The notes beneath the pieces were generated by a model. That model saw nothing but the letters and a program-made list of their open reading frames with translations. It was not told the origin of the DNA and searched no databases. This document shows positions 34,973-42,386 of a DNA stretch of 64,000 nucleotides, piece by piece. Position 1 is the stretch's first letter, and every line of letters begins with the position of its first letter. Origin of the DNA: Nitrospira sp. (GTDB lineage Bacteria; Nitrospirota; Nitrospiria; Nitrospirales; Nitrospiraceae); the NCBI GenBank assembly GCA_036984305.1, contig BQWY01000001.1:3431501-3495500 (forward strand). The letters are read 5' to 3'. Both the position numbers and the translations under genes were made by a program.

Positions 34973-35293
34973 ATGGGATTCAGCATTTCTGTCAAGGAAT
35001 TAAAAACCGAACTCGATAGCGGGAAGAAACCCGTGCTCTTGGATGTTCGTGAGCCATGGGAGTTTGCCATCGCAAAGATCGATGGTTCCGTTCTGATTCC
35101 CTTGGCCACATTGCCACAGTCGCTGGGAAACCTTGATCGCTCCGCGGAGATTGTCGCGATCTGCCATCATGGGATGCGCAGCGCAGACGCAACCACTTTC
35201 CTGCTGCAGCAGGGATTTGCGAATGTAAGAAATCTGGTCGGTGGGATCGACGCGTGGAGCGTCCAGGTCGATTCGGGGGTCGCCCGGTATTGA
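34973..35293 (+). CDS. Single-domain rhodanese
   Basis: 106 residues from ATG 34973 (GGGAGG upstream). Rhodanese fold with LLDVREPWEFAIAKIDGSVLIPL and the active-site loop CHHGMRS carrying the persulfide Cys. Single-domain rhodaneses of this GlpE/PspE class carry sulfane sulfur between donors and acceptors; no partner gene is linked. No signal peptide, so cytoplasmic. The ORF opens 10 codons earlier without a ribosome site. Confidence 0.87.
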   Translation: MGFSISVKELKTELDSGKKPVLLDVREPWEFAIAKIDGSVLIPLATLPQSLGNLDRSAEIVAICHHGMRSADATTFLLQQGFANVRNLVGGIDAWSVQVDSGVARY

Positions 35294-35321
35294 CGCCCCC
35301 AGCGGGAGTTGCGCGCCCGGC

Positions 35322-36245
35322 CTATTTCATCCGCTCGCGGAAATACTCAACTGTTCGTCTGAGTCCGTCGGCGAGGCTCACTCTCGACTCCCATCCCAGT
35401 TGCTGCCGTAGCTTCGTGGCATCGACGGAACTCCTGAGCTGCTCACCCTTCTTCGCCGGTCCGTGCACTTCCTTGCACTCGGACTTCGTAAACTCTTTCA
35501 GGTATCCAAACACTTCGTTGATAGGCGTTTCGACCGACGTCCCTACATTGAAAATACCGTCGATTCCTTGCCCCATGACCGATAGGTTGGCCTCGACGAC
35601 GTCGTCGACGAACACGAAATCCCTTGTCTGCCGTCCATTCCCATTCACGACTGGCTGTTCGCCGCTTAGCATTTTCTGAATAAAGATCGCGATTACACCC
35701 GCCTCTCCGTCAGGATCCTGGCGTGGCCCGTACACGTTGGCAAAACGTAACGCGACCGTCTGGATGCCGCAGACACGCTGATAATAGGCCAAGTAATGTT
35801 CTCCGCCCAACTTGCTAATCCCGTAAGGAGACAAGGGGCGTGTCGGGTGCGACTCCGGCGCCGGATAGATGTCTTGCTCACCGTAGATCGCGCCGCCAGA
35901 CGACGCGAACACCACCTTGCGGGCTCCGTGCTGAACCGCTTGTTCGACCACATTGAGCGTACCCAGAATGTTGACGCTCGCATCGAACATCGGCTCCTCC
36001 ACCGATCGCCGAACGTTCATTTGGGCCGCCAGATGCATCACGACGGACGGACGCTCGTTTCGAAAGATGCGCGCCATTCTGGCATGTTGGATATCGCACT
36101 TATAAAACGTGGCCGACCGATTCACGTTTCGCCGCTTCCCTGTCGACAGATTATCGACAACCACGACTTCGTGTCCTTCCTGCACCAATCGATCCACTAG
36201 ATGCGACCCGATAAAGCCTGCCCCGCCGGTCACCAGGACTTTCAT
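35322..36245 (-). CDS. NAD-dependent nucleotide-sugar epimerase/dehydratase (GalE-like)
   Basis: About 307 residues from ATG 36245. NAD-binding TGGAGFIGSHLVDRL, the catalytic Ser/Tyr/Lys set (FASSGGAIYG, then YGISK) and the late RFANVYGPRQDP identify an extended short-chain dehydrogenase of the UDP-glucose 4-epimerase group. The product probably enters LPS or exopolysaccharide synthesis. Same strand as tlyA, 37 bp downstream; exact sugar not predictable. Confidence 0.85.
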   Translation of the reverse strand: MKVLVTGGAGFIGSHLVDRLVQEGHEVVVVDNLSTGKRRNVNRSATFYKCDIQHARMARIFRNERPSVVMHLAAQMNVRRSVEEPMFDASVNILGTLNVVEQAVQHGARKVVFASSGGAIYGEQDIYPAPESHPTRPLSPYGISKLGGEHYLAYYQRVCGIQTVALRFANVYGPRQDPDGEAGVIAIFIQKMLSGEQPVVNGNGRQTRDFVFVDDVVEANLSVMGQGIDGIFNVGTSVETPINEVFGYLKEFTKSECKEVHGPAKKGEQLRSSVDATKLRQQLGWESRVSLADGLRRTVEYFRERMK

Positions 36246-36281
36246 GCCCACCTCATGCGCGCGAGACCACCCGTTCAAACA

Positions 36282-37055
36282 TCATACGCCTACAGGTTCA
36301 GCGTCACCCCATCGCCAGCCGACTAATACCTCACGATTGCCTTTTTGTCCGGCGACAGGAGACTCCAACATCCCTATGGGTTTTAGACCACACTCCCTGG
36401 AAAATGTCACGATTTTTTCCACAACCTCCCGACGCTGTTGATTGTCACGCACGATGCCGCCACGCCCAACCTGTCCTTTCCCAACCTCGAATTGCGGCTT
36501 GACCAGCGCCACCACCCAAGCTCCCGGTGCCAGCAGACGCACCACCGGCGGCAAGACCAAGGTGAGCGAGATGAACGAGACATCGATAACGGCAAGATTG
36601 AGAGTTTCGGGTATGAGATCGGGCGGGAGATAGCGGATATTCTGACGTTCGATGAGAACGACCCGCGAATCTTGCCGGAGACGCCAGGCCATCTGCCCGT
36701 AACCGACGTCGACCGCGTAGACGCGTGCTGCTCCACGCTGAAGCAGACAATCGGTGAATCCGCCGGTCGAGGCACCCACATCCAGGGCGACCCGACCTTC
36801 GACCTCCACCTCGAACGCGTCGAGGGCCGGCGCCAACTTATCTCCGCCACGGCTGACGTATGCGGAGACTGGGCGATCGAGATCGATCACCGCATCCACG
36901 GCAACCATCATCGCCTGCTTATCGGCCCGCACCCCACCGACTTTGATCGACCCGGCGAGAATCATGCGACTGGCCTGTTCGCGCGACTCAGCCAAACCAC
37001 GCGACACAAGCAGCCGATCCAGGCGATCGCGTCGGGGAGTGGATCGAGCCGTCAT
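36282..37055 (-). CDS. tlyA: TlyA-family rRNA 2'-O-methyltransferase
   Basis: 257 residues: an N-terminal S4 RNA-binding domain ([22 protein letters not shown]), then an FtsJ-like methyltransferase with [18 protein letters not shown] and the Lys/Asp pattern of 2'-O-methyltransferases ([32 protein letters not shown]). TlyA methylates cytidines in 16S and 23S rRNA in some bacteria; whether both targets apply here is unknown. It follows xseB by 55 bp, an arrangement also seen elsewhere. Confidence 0.9.
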   Translation of the reverse strand: MTARSTPRRDRLDRLLVSRGLAESREQASRMILAGSIKVGGVRADKQAMMVAVDAVIDLDRPVSAYVSRGGDKLAPALDAFEVEVEGRVALDVGASTGGFTDCLLQRGAARVYAVDVGYGQMAWRLRQDSRVVLIERQNIRYLPPDLIPETLNLAVIDVSFISLTLVLPPVVRLLAPGAWVVALVKPQFEVGKGQVGRGGIVRDNQQRREVVEKIVTFSRECGLKPIGMLESPVAGQKGNREVLVGWRWGDAEPVGV

Positions 37056-37110
37056 GGGCGTGGATGGAGTTCAGCGGTCGAAAAGCAGGGAGCACCTGAA
37101 GCGGACGATT

Positions 37111-37359
37111 CTAGTCGGTGTCGTCGGGTTCGATGTCTCCCGCGAGAGTATGAGCTTGGAGACTCTTCTTTCCGTTCTTGTCTTGTACCAGGATCTCGAC
37201 CTTCTTCTCTGCTTCGTTCAGTATTTTCAGGCACGACTTGGAAAGACGGATGCCCTCCTCGAAAATCCGCAGTGATTCGTCGAGCGGTAACTCACCGCGT
37301 TCCAATTCGGCGACGATCGTCTCCAATCGAGCCATGGCCTGTTCAAACTTTACGGCCAC
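37111..37359 (-). CDS. xseB: Exodeoxyribonuclease VII small subunit
   Basis: 82 residues, the usual size. FEQAMARLETIVAELERGELPLDESLRIFEEG is the family signature helix pair, continuing LSKSCLKILNEAEKKVE. Several copies wrap the XseA large subunit in the ExoVII holoenzyme. GGAG precedes the ATG. Located 63 bp after xseA on the same strand. Confidence 0.93.
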   Translation of the reverse strand: MAVKFEQAMARLETIVAELERGELPLDESLRIFEEGIRLSKSCLKILNEAEKKVEILVQDKNGKKSLQAHTLAGDIEPDDTD

Positions 37360-37422
37360 TGCGGACTCCTTCTCCTCAAGCCATCCTTGTGCTCAGTCAT
37401 TACACCCCGCATTGCGTCCGGG

Positions 37423-38817
37423 TCAAGCCGAGCGGTCGTCCACTGATCGCTGCTCCACGCGCGCCCACAGCTGCCCGGAGGACACCGTCGCTTTGACGAC
37501 CTGCCCGACCCCCACATCCTGGGCCCGTCGAACGACACGACCTCCGGGCTCGGTCTGTAAAATACTATAGCCTCGATCCAGTGTCGCCAACGGACTCAAC
37601 GCATCGAGACTACCCATGACTCCCGCCACTCGGCGCCGTCGGTCCGCCACCATGCCTCCGATACGTTCCCGGAGTCGGATCTGACGCTGGATCACCGACA
37701 CGACCGCTTCACCGACCATTTCTCGCGGGCTGTGCACGATCAATTCCTTGGCAAGCAACTGTACTCGGTGTTGGGTCGACACCAGTCGCTCTTCGACCGT
37801 TCCGGTCAATCGGCTCCACAGCTCGTCCAATCGCTGAGCCTGCCGATAGATGGGAAAACTTTGTTGCTGCAGGCGCGTGTGCGCTAGGAAACAGGCTCGG
37901 CGCCAGCTCTCACAATATTTCCGAATCCCGCCTGAGGCCCGAGCGGCCAATTCATGTATCCGACCAAGTAATTCGGTGCGAACCGGCACCACTGCTTCCG
38001 CGGCAGCCGACGGCGTCGGTGCGCGAACGTCCGCCGCGAAATCCGACAAGGTCACGTCGACTTCGTGCCCAATCGCCGAGACGACGGGCACCGGACAGGC
38101 AGCAATGGCGCGTACGACCACTTCCTCGTTGAAACACCAGAGATCTTCTATCGATCCGCCCCCGCGTCCCACGATCAAGACATCGATCAACCCCGTGTCA
38201 CCAAGTTGGCGAATGGCCTCGGCGATCAACGGTGCGGCTCCGTCGCCTTGCATGGGTGCAGGCGCGATGACCACTCTGGTAGAGGGGGATCGCCGGTCGA
38301 GCACCGCGAGGATGTCTCGGATCGCGGCTCCAGTCAGTGACGTGACCACGCCAATGCACTGCGGCAAGAACGGCAGCGGGCGTTTGCGCTCCGAGTCGAA
38401 CAGGCCTTCCTTAGCCAGGCGCTCTTTCAGCTGTTCGAAGGCCACCTGCAGGGCACCGATCCCCTTCGGCTCGGTCCGCTGCACAATAATCTGGTATTCG
38501 CCGCGCGGCTCGTACACGGATACACGACCGCGTACGATGACGTGCATACCTTCCCTGAGAGCAAAGCGCGACTTCTGCGCGACGGTGCGGAAAGACACCG
38601 CACGAATTTGGCTTGTCCCGTCCTTGAGGGTAAAGTACACGTGTCCCGAGGCCGGAACTCGAAGGTTCGACACTTCCCCTTCCACCCACAGCTCGTCGAA
38701 GGTTTGCTCCAGAGCGAGGCGAATGTGCGCGCTCAGATCCGAAACGGTCCACACACGAGGAGGCGGCACCGACACCGCAGACGAGGAAGATGTAAAAAGG
38801 CCCGCTTGGCGGCTCAT
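37423..38817 (-). CDS. xseA: Exodeoxyribonuclease VII large subunit
   Basis: 464 residues. N-terminal OB-fold (VWTVSDLSAHIRLALEQTFDELWVEGEVSNL, HVYFTLKDGTSQIRAVSF), catalytic core with GVVTSLTGAAIRDIL, VLIVGRGGGSIEDLWCFNEE and SAIGHEVDVTLSDFAADVRAPTPSAAAE, then the long coiled coil that binds XseB. Degrades single-stranded DNA from both ends in mismatch and recombination repair. Its ATG overlaps the ymdB stop by 4 bp. Confidence 0.93.
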   Translation of the reverse strand: MSRQAGLFTSSSSAVSVPPPRVWTVSDLSAHIRLALEQTFDELWVEGEVSNLRVPASGHVYFTLKDGTSQIRAVSFRTVAQKSRFALREGMHVIVRGRVSVYEPRGEYQIIVQRTEPKGIGALQVAFEQLKERLAKEGLFDSERKRPLPFLPQCIGVVTSLTGAAIRDILAVLDRRSPSTRVVIAPAPMQGDGAAPLIAEAIRQLGDTGLIDVLIVGRGGGSIEDLWCFNEEVVVRAIAACPVPVVSAIGHEVDVTLSDFAADVRAPTPSAAAEAVVPVRTELLGRIHELAARASGGIRKYCESWRRACFLAHTRLQQQSFPIYRQAQRLDELWSRLTGTVEERLVSTQHRVQLLAKELIVHSPREMVGEAVVSVIQRQIRLRERIGGMVADRRRRVAGVMGSLDALSPLATLDRGYSILQTEPGGRVVRRAQDVGVGQVVKATVSSGQLWARVEQRSVDDRSA

Positions 38818-39593
38818 TCGCCGAGACGAATCCGTTCAATATGGACGGCTTTTCCGAGGGTGGCGTCCAATTCGATCAAGGCCGCGCAAAACACCGCCGG
38901 CCCTGAGGCGACTTCGAACCGACGCGGCATGCCGGTCAAAAACTTTTCAATTGCCAACTCTTTCTTGATCCCGATGACTGAGTGTATAGGTCCCGTCATC
39001 CCCACGTCGGTGAGATAGGCCGTGCCTTTGGGCAGCATTTGCTCGTCCGCGGTCTGCACATGCGTGTGTGTTCCGACCACCGCGGTGACCTGTCCATCCA
39101 GAAAGTGCCCCATGGCCATTTTTTCCGACGTCGCTTCGGCATGCATGTCGACCACGATCGCGAGCGTGTCCTCTTTCAGCCGAACGATTTCCCGTTGAGC
39201 GGTCCGAAATGGACAGTCGATCGTGGGAAGGAACGCTCTGCCCATCAGGTGCAAGATGGCGACTTTTTCTCCTGATGCAGCTTCGACCACCACCGATCCG
39301 TGCCCGGGGACCCCCGGCGGGTAGTTGGCCGGACGAAGCAGACGAGGCTCGCGTTTGAAATACTCGAGAATCTCTTTCTTATCCCATGCATGATTGCCGG
39401 TCGTGATGACAGCGGCGCCGAGTTCGAATAGTTCCTCGGCTAGATCCGGCGTAATCCCGAACCCCCCGGCGACATTCTCGCCGTTGGCCACGACGACATC
39501 GATACCGTGCTGGCCGACCAGGCGAGGAACCCAGCGAGACACGACGCGCCGGCCAGGTTCGCCCATAATATCCCCGATCATCAGTACCTTCAT
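38814..39593 (-). CDS. ymdB: YmdB-type metallophosphoesterase (TIGR00282 family)
   Basis: 259 residues with the calcineurin-like sites MIGDIMGEPGRR, VANGENVAGGFG, TTGNHAWDKKEI, VVDMHAEATSEKMAMG and GTHTHVQTADEQ, all metal-ligand motifs. Bacillus YmdB hydrolyses 2',3'-cyclic nucleotides and affects biofilm versus motility decisions; it is regularly encoded next to RNase Y, as here. Cytoplasmic. Confidence 0.9.
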   Translation of the reverse strand: MKVLMIGDIMGEPGRRVVSRWVPRLVGQHGIDVVVANGENVAGGFGITPDLAEELFELGAAVITTGNHAWDKKEILEYFKREPRLLRPANYPPGVPGHGSVVVEAASGEKVAILHLMGRAFLPTIDCPFRTAQREIVRLKEDTLAIVVDMHAEATSEKMAMGHFLDGQVTAVVGTHTHVQTADEQMLPKGTAYLTDVGMTGPIHSVIGIKKELAIEKFLTGMPRRFEVASGPAVFCAALIELDATLGKAVHIERIRLGE

Positions 39594-39646
39594 GACAGAC
39601 TTGCACCCTTCATCGATAGCTGGCGCCTACCTTCGATCGAGGCTCC

Positions 39647-41212
39647 TCATTTGGCATATTCCACATACCGGCTCTCGCGAATGACCGTCACTTTGATCTG
39701 CCCGGGATAGGTCAGCTCCTGCTCGATCCTCTTCGCCAGCTCACGCGAAAGCTGAAACGATTCGCTGTCGGTCAGATCCTCCTGCTTGACGATGACGCGA
39801 ATCTCTCGTCCCGCTTGAATCGCATACGCCTTTTGAACCCCCTTTTGGGTTGTCGCGAGCGATTCCAGCTTCTCCAACCGCTTGACGTACGATTCCAGCG
39901 CCTCCCGCCGTGCGCCCGGGCGCGCCGCCGAAAGGGCCTCGGCCGATGCCACCAAGACGGTCTCCGGACAGATGGGCTCCACCTGTTCGTGGTGCGCGGC
40001 GATCGCATTGACGATTTTTTCGCTTTCCCCGTATTTCTTGGCAATCTCGGCGCCCAGCATCGCGTGGGGCCCCTCCTCCTCGTGACTGACGGCCTTCCCG
40101 ATGTCATGCAACAGGGCACCGCGCTTGGCGAGGCGTACATCGAGCCCGAGCTCCGACGCCATAATCCCGCAGATATACGCGGCCTCACGCGCATGGTACA
40201 GGTTGTTCTGACCATAGCTCGTTCGATACTTCAGGCGACCAAGAATCTTCACGATCTCAGGGTGAAAATCAGAAAGCCCCACCTCAAAAATGACCTTTTC
40301 GGCCTCCTCGATCATCAGTTTTTCAACGTCGACTTTGACCTTTTCGACGACTTCTTCGATCCGTGTCGGGTGAATGCGCCCGTCGTGCATGAGCCGTTCA
40401 AGTGAAATCTTGGCAATCTCACGGCGCATCGGATCGAAGCCGGAAATGATCACCGCCTCGGGTGTCTCATCAATGATCAAATCGATTCCCGTGGCCGCCT
40501 CGATCGCCCGGATATTGCGGCCCTCCCGACCGATAATTCGTCCTTTCATGGCATCGTTAGGAATCGGCACCACCGAAATCGTGGCCTCCGAGACGTAGTC
40601 CCGCGTCACTCGCTGGATCGATCGTGCGATGATTTCGCGAGCCTCGCGCTCCGCGTTCTCCTTGGCTTCCTCGATCGTCCGCTTGGCCAAACTCGCCGAT
40701 TCCACCCGTACCTGGCTCTCGTACTCGGCGAGAAGCTGGCGTTTGGCCTCCTCCGCGGTAATTCCGGCCACCCGCTCTAAGGCCTCGCGCCGCTCCTTCA
40801 AAACCCGAGCGGACTCTCCTTCTCTTACTCGAAGTTCCACGTCCCGCTGTTCGAGGCCCTGCTCGCGCTTCTGCAACTCCTGATCTTTCTTATCCATCCC
40901 CGCTGCGCGCCGGTCCAAGCTTTCATCCCGCAGAGAGAGCCGGCGTTCCTGTTCCAGCAGTCCCGACGATCTTTCCTTTTGCTCTCGTTCGAACTCGGCC
41001 TTGGCCTGCATCTGGAGATCTTTGGCCTCGAGCCTGGCTTCCCTGAGGATATTCTCCGATTGACGCTCGGCATTCACCAGGGCCTGGCGCGCTTCTTCCT
41101 GGAGTCGGTCACGCCCCGCGGCCTGCGACTGTCGCCTGAAGAATTCGTATCCCGCAACGCCCAGTACCGCACTGACGATCGCAATGGCGATGTAGGTTAG
41201 CACCGTAGACAA
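39647..41212 (-). CDS. rny: Ribonuclease Y
   Basis: 521 residues. N-terminal membrane anchor (LTYIAIAIVSAVLGVAGYEF), coiled coil to about residue 195, KH domain (MKGRIIGREGRNIRAIEAATG), then an HD hydrolase domain with LLHDIGKAVSHEEEGPHAMLG. Endonuclease that initiates mRNA turnover at the membrane. Starts after a GGGGTG-rich leader. The 545 bp upstream of it, before zapA, is non-coding. Confidence 0.94.
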   Translation of the reverse strand: MSTVLTYIAIAIVSAVLGVAGYEFFRRQSQAAGRDRLQEEARQALVNAERQSENILREARLEAKDLQMQAKAEFEREQKERSSGLLEQERRLSLRDESLDRRAAGMDKKDQELQKREQGLEQRDVELRVREGESARVLKERREALERVAGITAEEAKRQLLAEYESQVRVESASLAKRTIEEAKENAEREAREIIARSIQRVTRDYVSEATISVVPIPNDAMKGRIIGREGRNIRAIEAATGIDLIIDETPEAVIISGFDPMRREIAKISLERLMHDGRIHPTRIEEVVEKVKVDVEKLMIEEAEKVIFEVGLSDFHPEIVKILGRLKYRTSYGQNNLYHAREAAYICGIMASELGLDVRLAKRGALLHDIGKAVSHEEEGPHAMLGAEIAKKYGESEKIVNAIAAHHEQVEPICPETVLVASAEALSAARPGARREALESYVKRLEKLESLATTQKGVQKAYAIQAGREIRVIVKQEDLTDSESFQLSRELAKRIEQELTYPGQIKVTVIRESRYVEYAK

Positions 41213-41757
41213 GGCACCCCCCTTTCGGAATGATCACAAGTCGTCGCCGGCATGTGCAGCCGACACCAAACCGGCGAAACCGCGCATGGGAAGGGGTAAC
41301 AAACGGAGGAAATGTGGAACGGCAGGAACGAGGACGGAGTCTGATCCGTGCGTGTGCCGCTAAGATCACCAGCGACGAAAGCGGGGACGGCCCCGACTTC
41401 TTCGCCACCCAAGCAACCCTCGCGTACTCGTCGACACGGTGTAGACGGGAGCCGCGCGATTCCACACGAGCTCTTGTGCCACACACCAGTCGACCGATGG
41501 CACAACCGCACTCACAGTCTGGAACCAGCGTTCCAGCATGCTTCGACATTGGACAAGGAGTGTTCGACTCCATCGTCTCAAGACAATCGAGATCAGAAAA
41601 ACCATGCTCAAGTTCAAACGTCCTCGTTCAGGTGTCATCCCCCCGTGGACCGGGTCGATGTTCCTCTCGTTGACGATAGTCCCTTCTATGAACGATTCCG
41701 CGGTATTCGACGGCCCTAGGGTATCAAACGCGCGGGCGCGATGCAAGAATTGCTTAC
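41213..41757. other. Non-coding gap between zapA and rny, candidate small-RNA locus
   Basis: 545 bp with no confident protein gene. On the minus strand it has a promoter-like pair at its zapA end and several strong stems: GGAGT/ACTCC (41555-41570 area), TTGTGCCA/TGGCACAA (41474-41504) and GGGG/CCCC around 41382-41396. The gene neighbourhood (just downstream of zapA) is where 6S RNA lies in many bacteria. I could not fit the 6S secondary structure by eye, so this remains a candidate. Confidence 0.4.
41718..41746 (-). promoter_or_regulatory. Promoter-like pair driving the zapA-rny gap
   Basis: On the minus strand TTGCAT (41746-41741), a 17-bp spacer, then TACCCT (41723-41718). It lies 11 bp past the zapA stop, too far from rny (about 500 bp) to be a usual promoter for that gene, so a transcript within the gap is suggested. 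Confidence 0.4.
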
Positions 41758-42054
41758 TTAACGGGGGAGGGTGGACGGCATCTGCTCCTCGATGGATTGC
41801 ATGAGGGACATCATCCGGCGCTCGACATCCGCCTCGTTCTCGACGCGCAGCTGTTCCGCCTGGAAGAGTTCATGGGCAATATTCACGGCTGCCAGCACGG
41901 CCAACTTGGAGGGGGTAGCGGTTTTCAGGCCGTTGGCGACCGCTTTCATTTGTTCATCCACGTACTTGGCAAGCCGGCGGACATACTGATCGTCGGCATC
42001 GCCAAGCAGGGTATACCGCTGTCCATAGATTTCAACATCGACGGTTTTCGCCAA
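41758..42054 (-). CDS. zapA: Cell division protein ZapA
   Basis: 98 residues from a TTG at 42054, chosen because AAGGAGGTG sits six bases upstream and the conserved protein begins there (KTVDVEIYGQRYTLLGDADDQYVRRLA). The longer ATG frame to 42168 lies inside the neighbouring gene. Helix KLAVLAAVNIAHELFQAEQ leads to a C-terminal coiled coil. ZapA tetramers crosslink FtsZ filaments at midcell. Overlaps the ZapB-like gene by 23 bp. Confidence 0.88.
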   Translation of the reverse strand: MAKTVDVEIYGQRYTLLGDADDQYVRRLAKYVDEQMKAVANGLKTATPSKLAVLAAVNIAHELFQAEQLRVENEADVERRMMSLMQSIEEQMPSTLPR

Positions 42055-42352
42055 GGGGCACCTCCTTGGATTCTTCCCAAGCTTCCAGGATTTCGATCTC
42101 GCCCAAGACCTTTTCGACGCGAGCTCGGATTTGAGAGCGCTCACGCTCCCAGCGCCTGTTAACCTCATCTTGGGCTAGTAAACGTGCACGAGCAGCCCGG
42201 AGTTCTTGCTCGAGTTGATGATTCTTGTGGCGCAAATCTTGCGTGACCTTGACCAGGTCCTTGATTCGACCTTCTAGAGCGACGAGTTTTTCCAGCGCCA
42301 CGTTGAGGCTATCACTCCGCGCCGCAGGCGAGGCAGGACGAATAGGCTGCAC
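42032..42352 (-). CDS. ZapB-like coiled-coil protein
   Basis: 106 residues, mostly one predicted coiled coil (LEKLVALEGRIKDLVKVTQDLRHKNHQLEQELRAARARL in 23-60). Size, heptad pattern and position directly before zapA resemble ZapB/DUF904-type division factors, which link ZapA to the chromosome terminus machinery. No enzymatic motif. Assignment rests mainly on context and coiled-coil content. Confidence 0.65.
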   Translation of the reverse strand: MQPIRPASPAARSDSLNVALEKLVALEGRIKDLVKVTQDLRHKNHQLEQELRAARARLLAQDEVNRRWERERSQIRARVEKVLGEIEILEAWEESKEVPLGENRRC

Positions 42353-42386
42353 TATAGAAGGCGAGGCGGGGACCTGTCAAGAAACG

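Noticed and set aside
41366-41746. 126-codon minus-strand frame between zapA and rny
   Set aside because: Its start overlaps the promoter-like element, there is no Shine-Dalgarno, and the translation resembles no protein family; kept only as an alternative to the RNA hypothesis.
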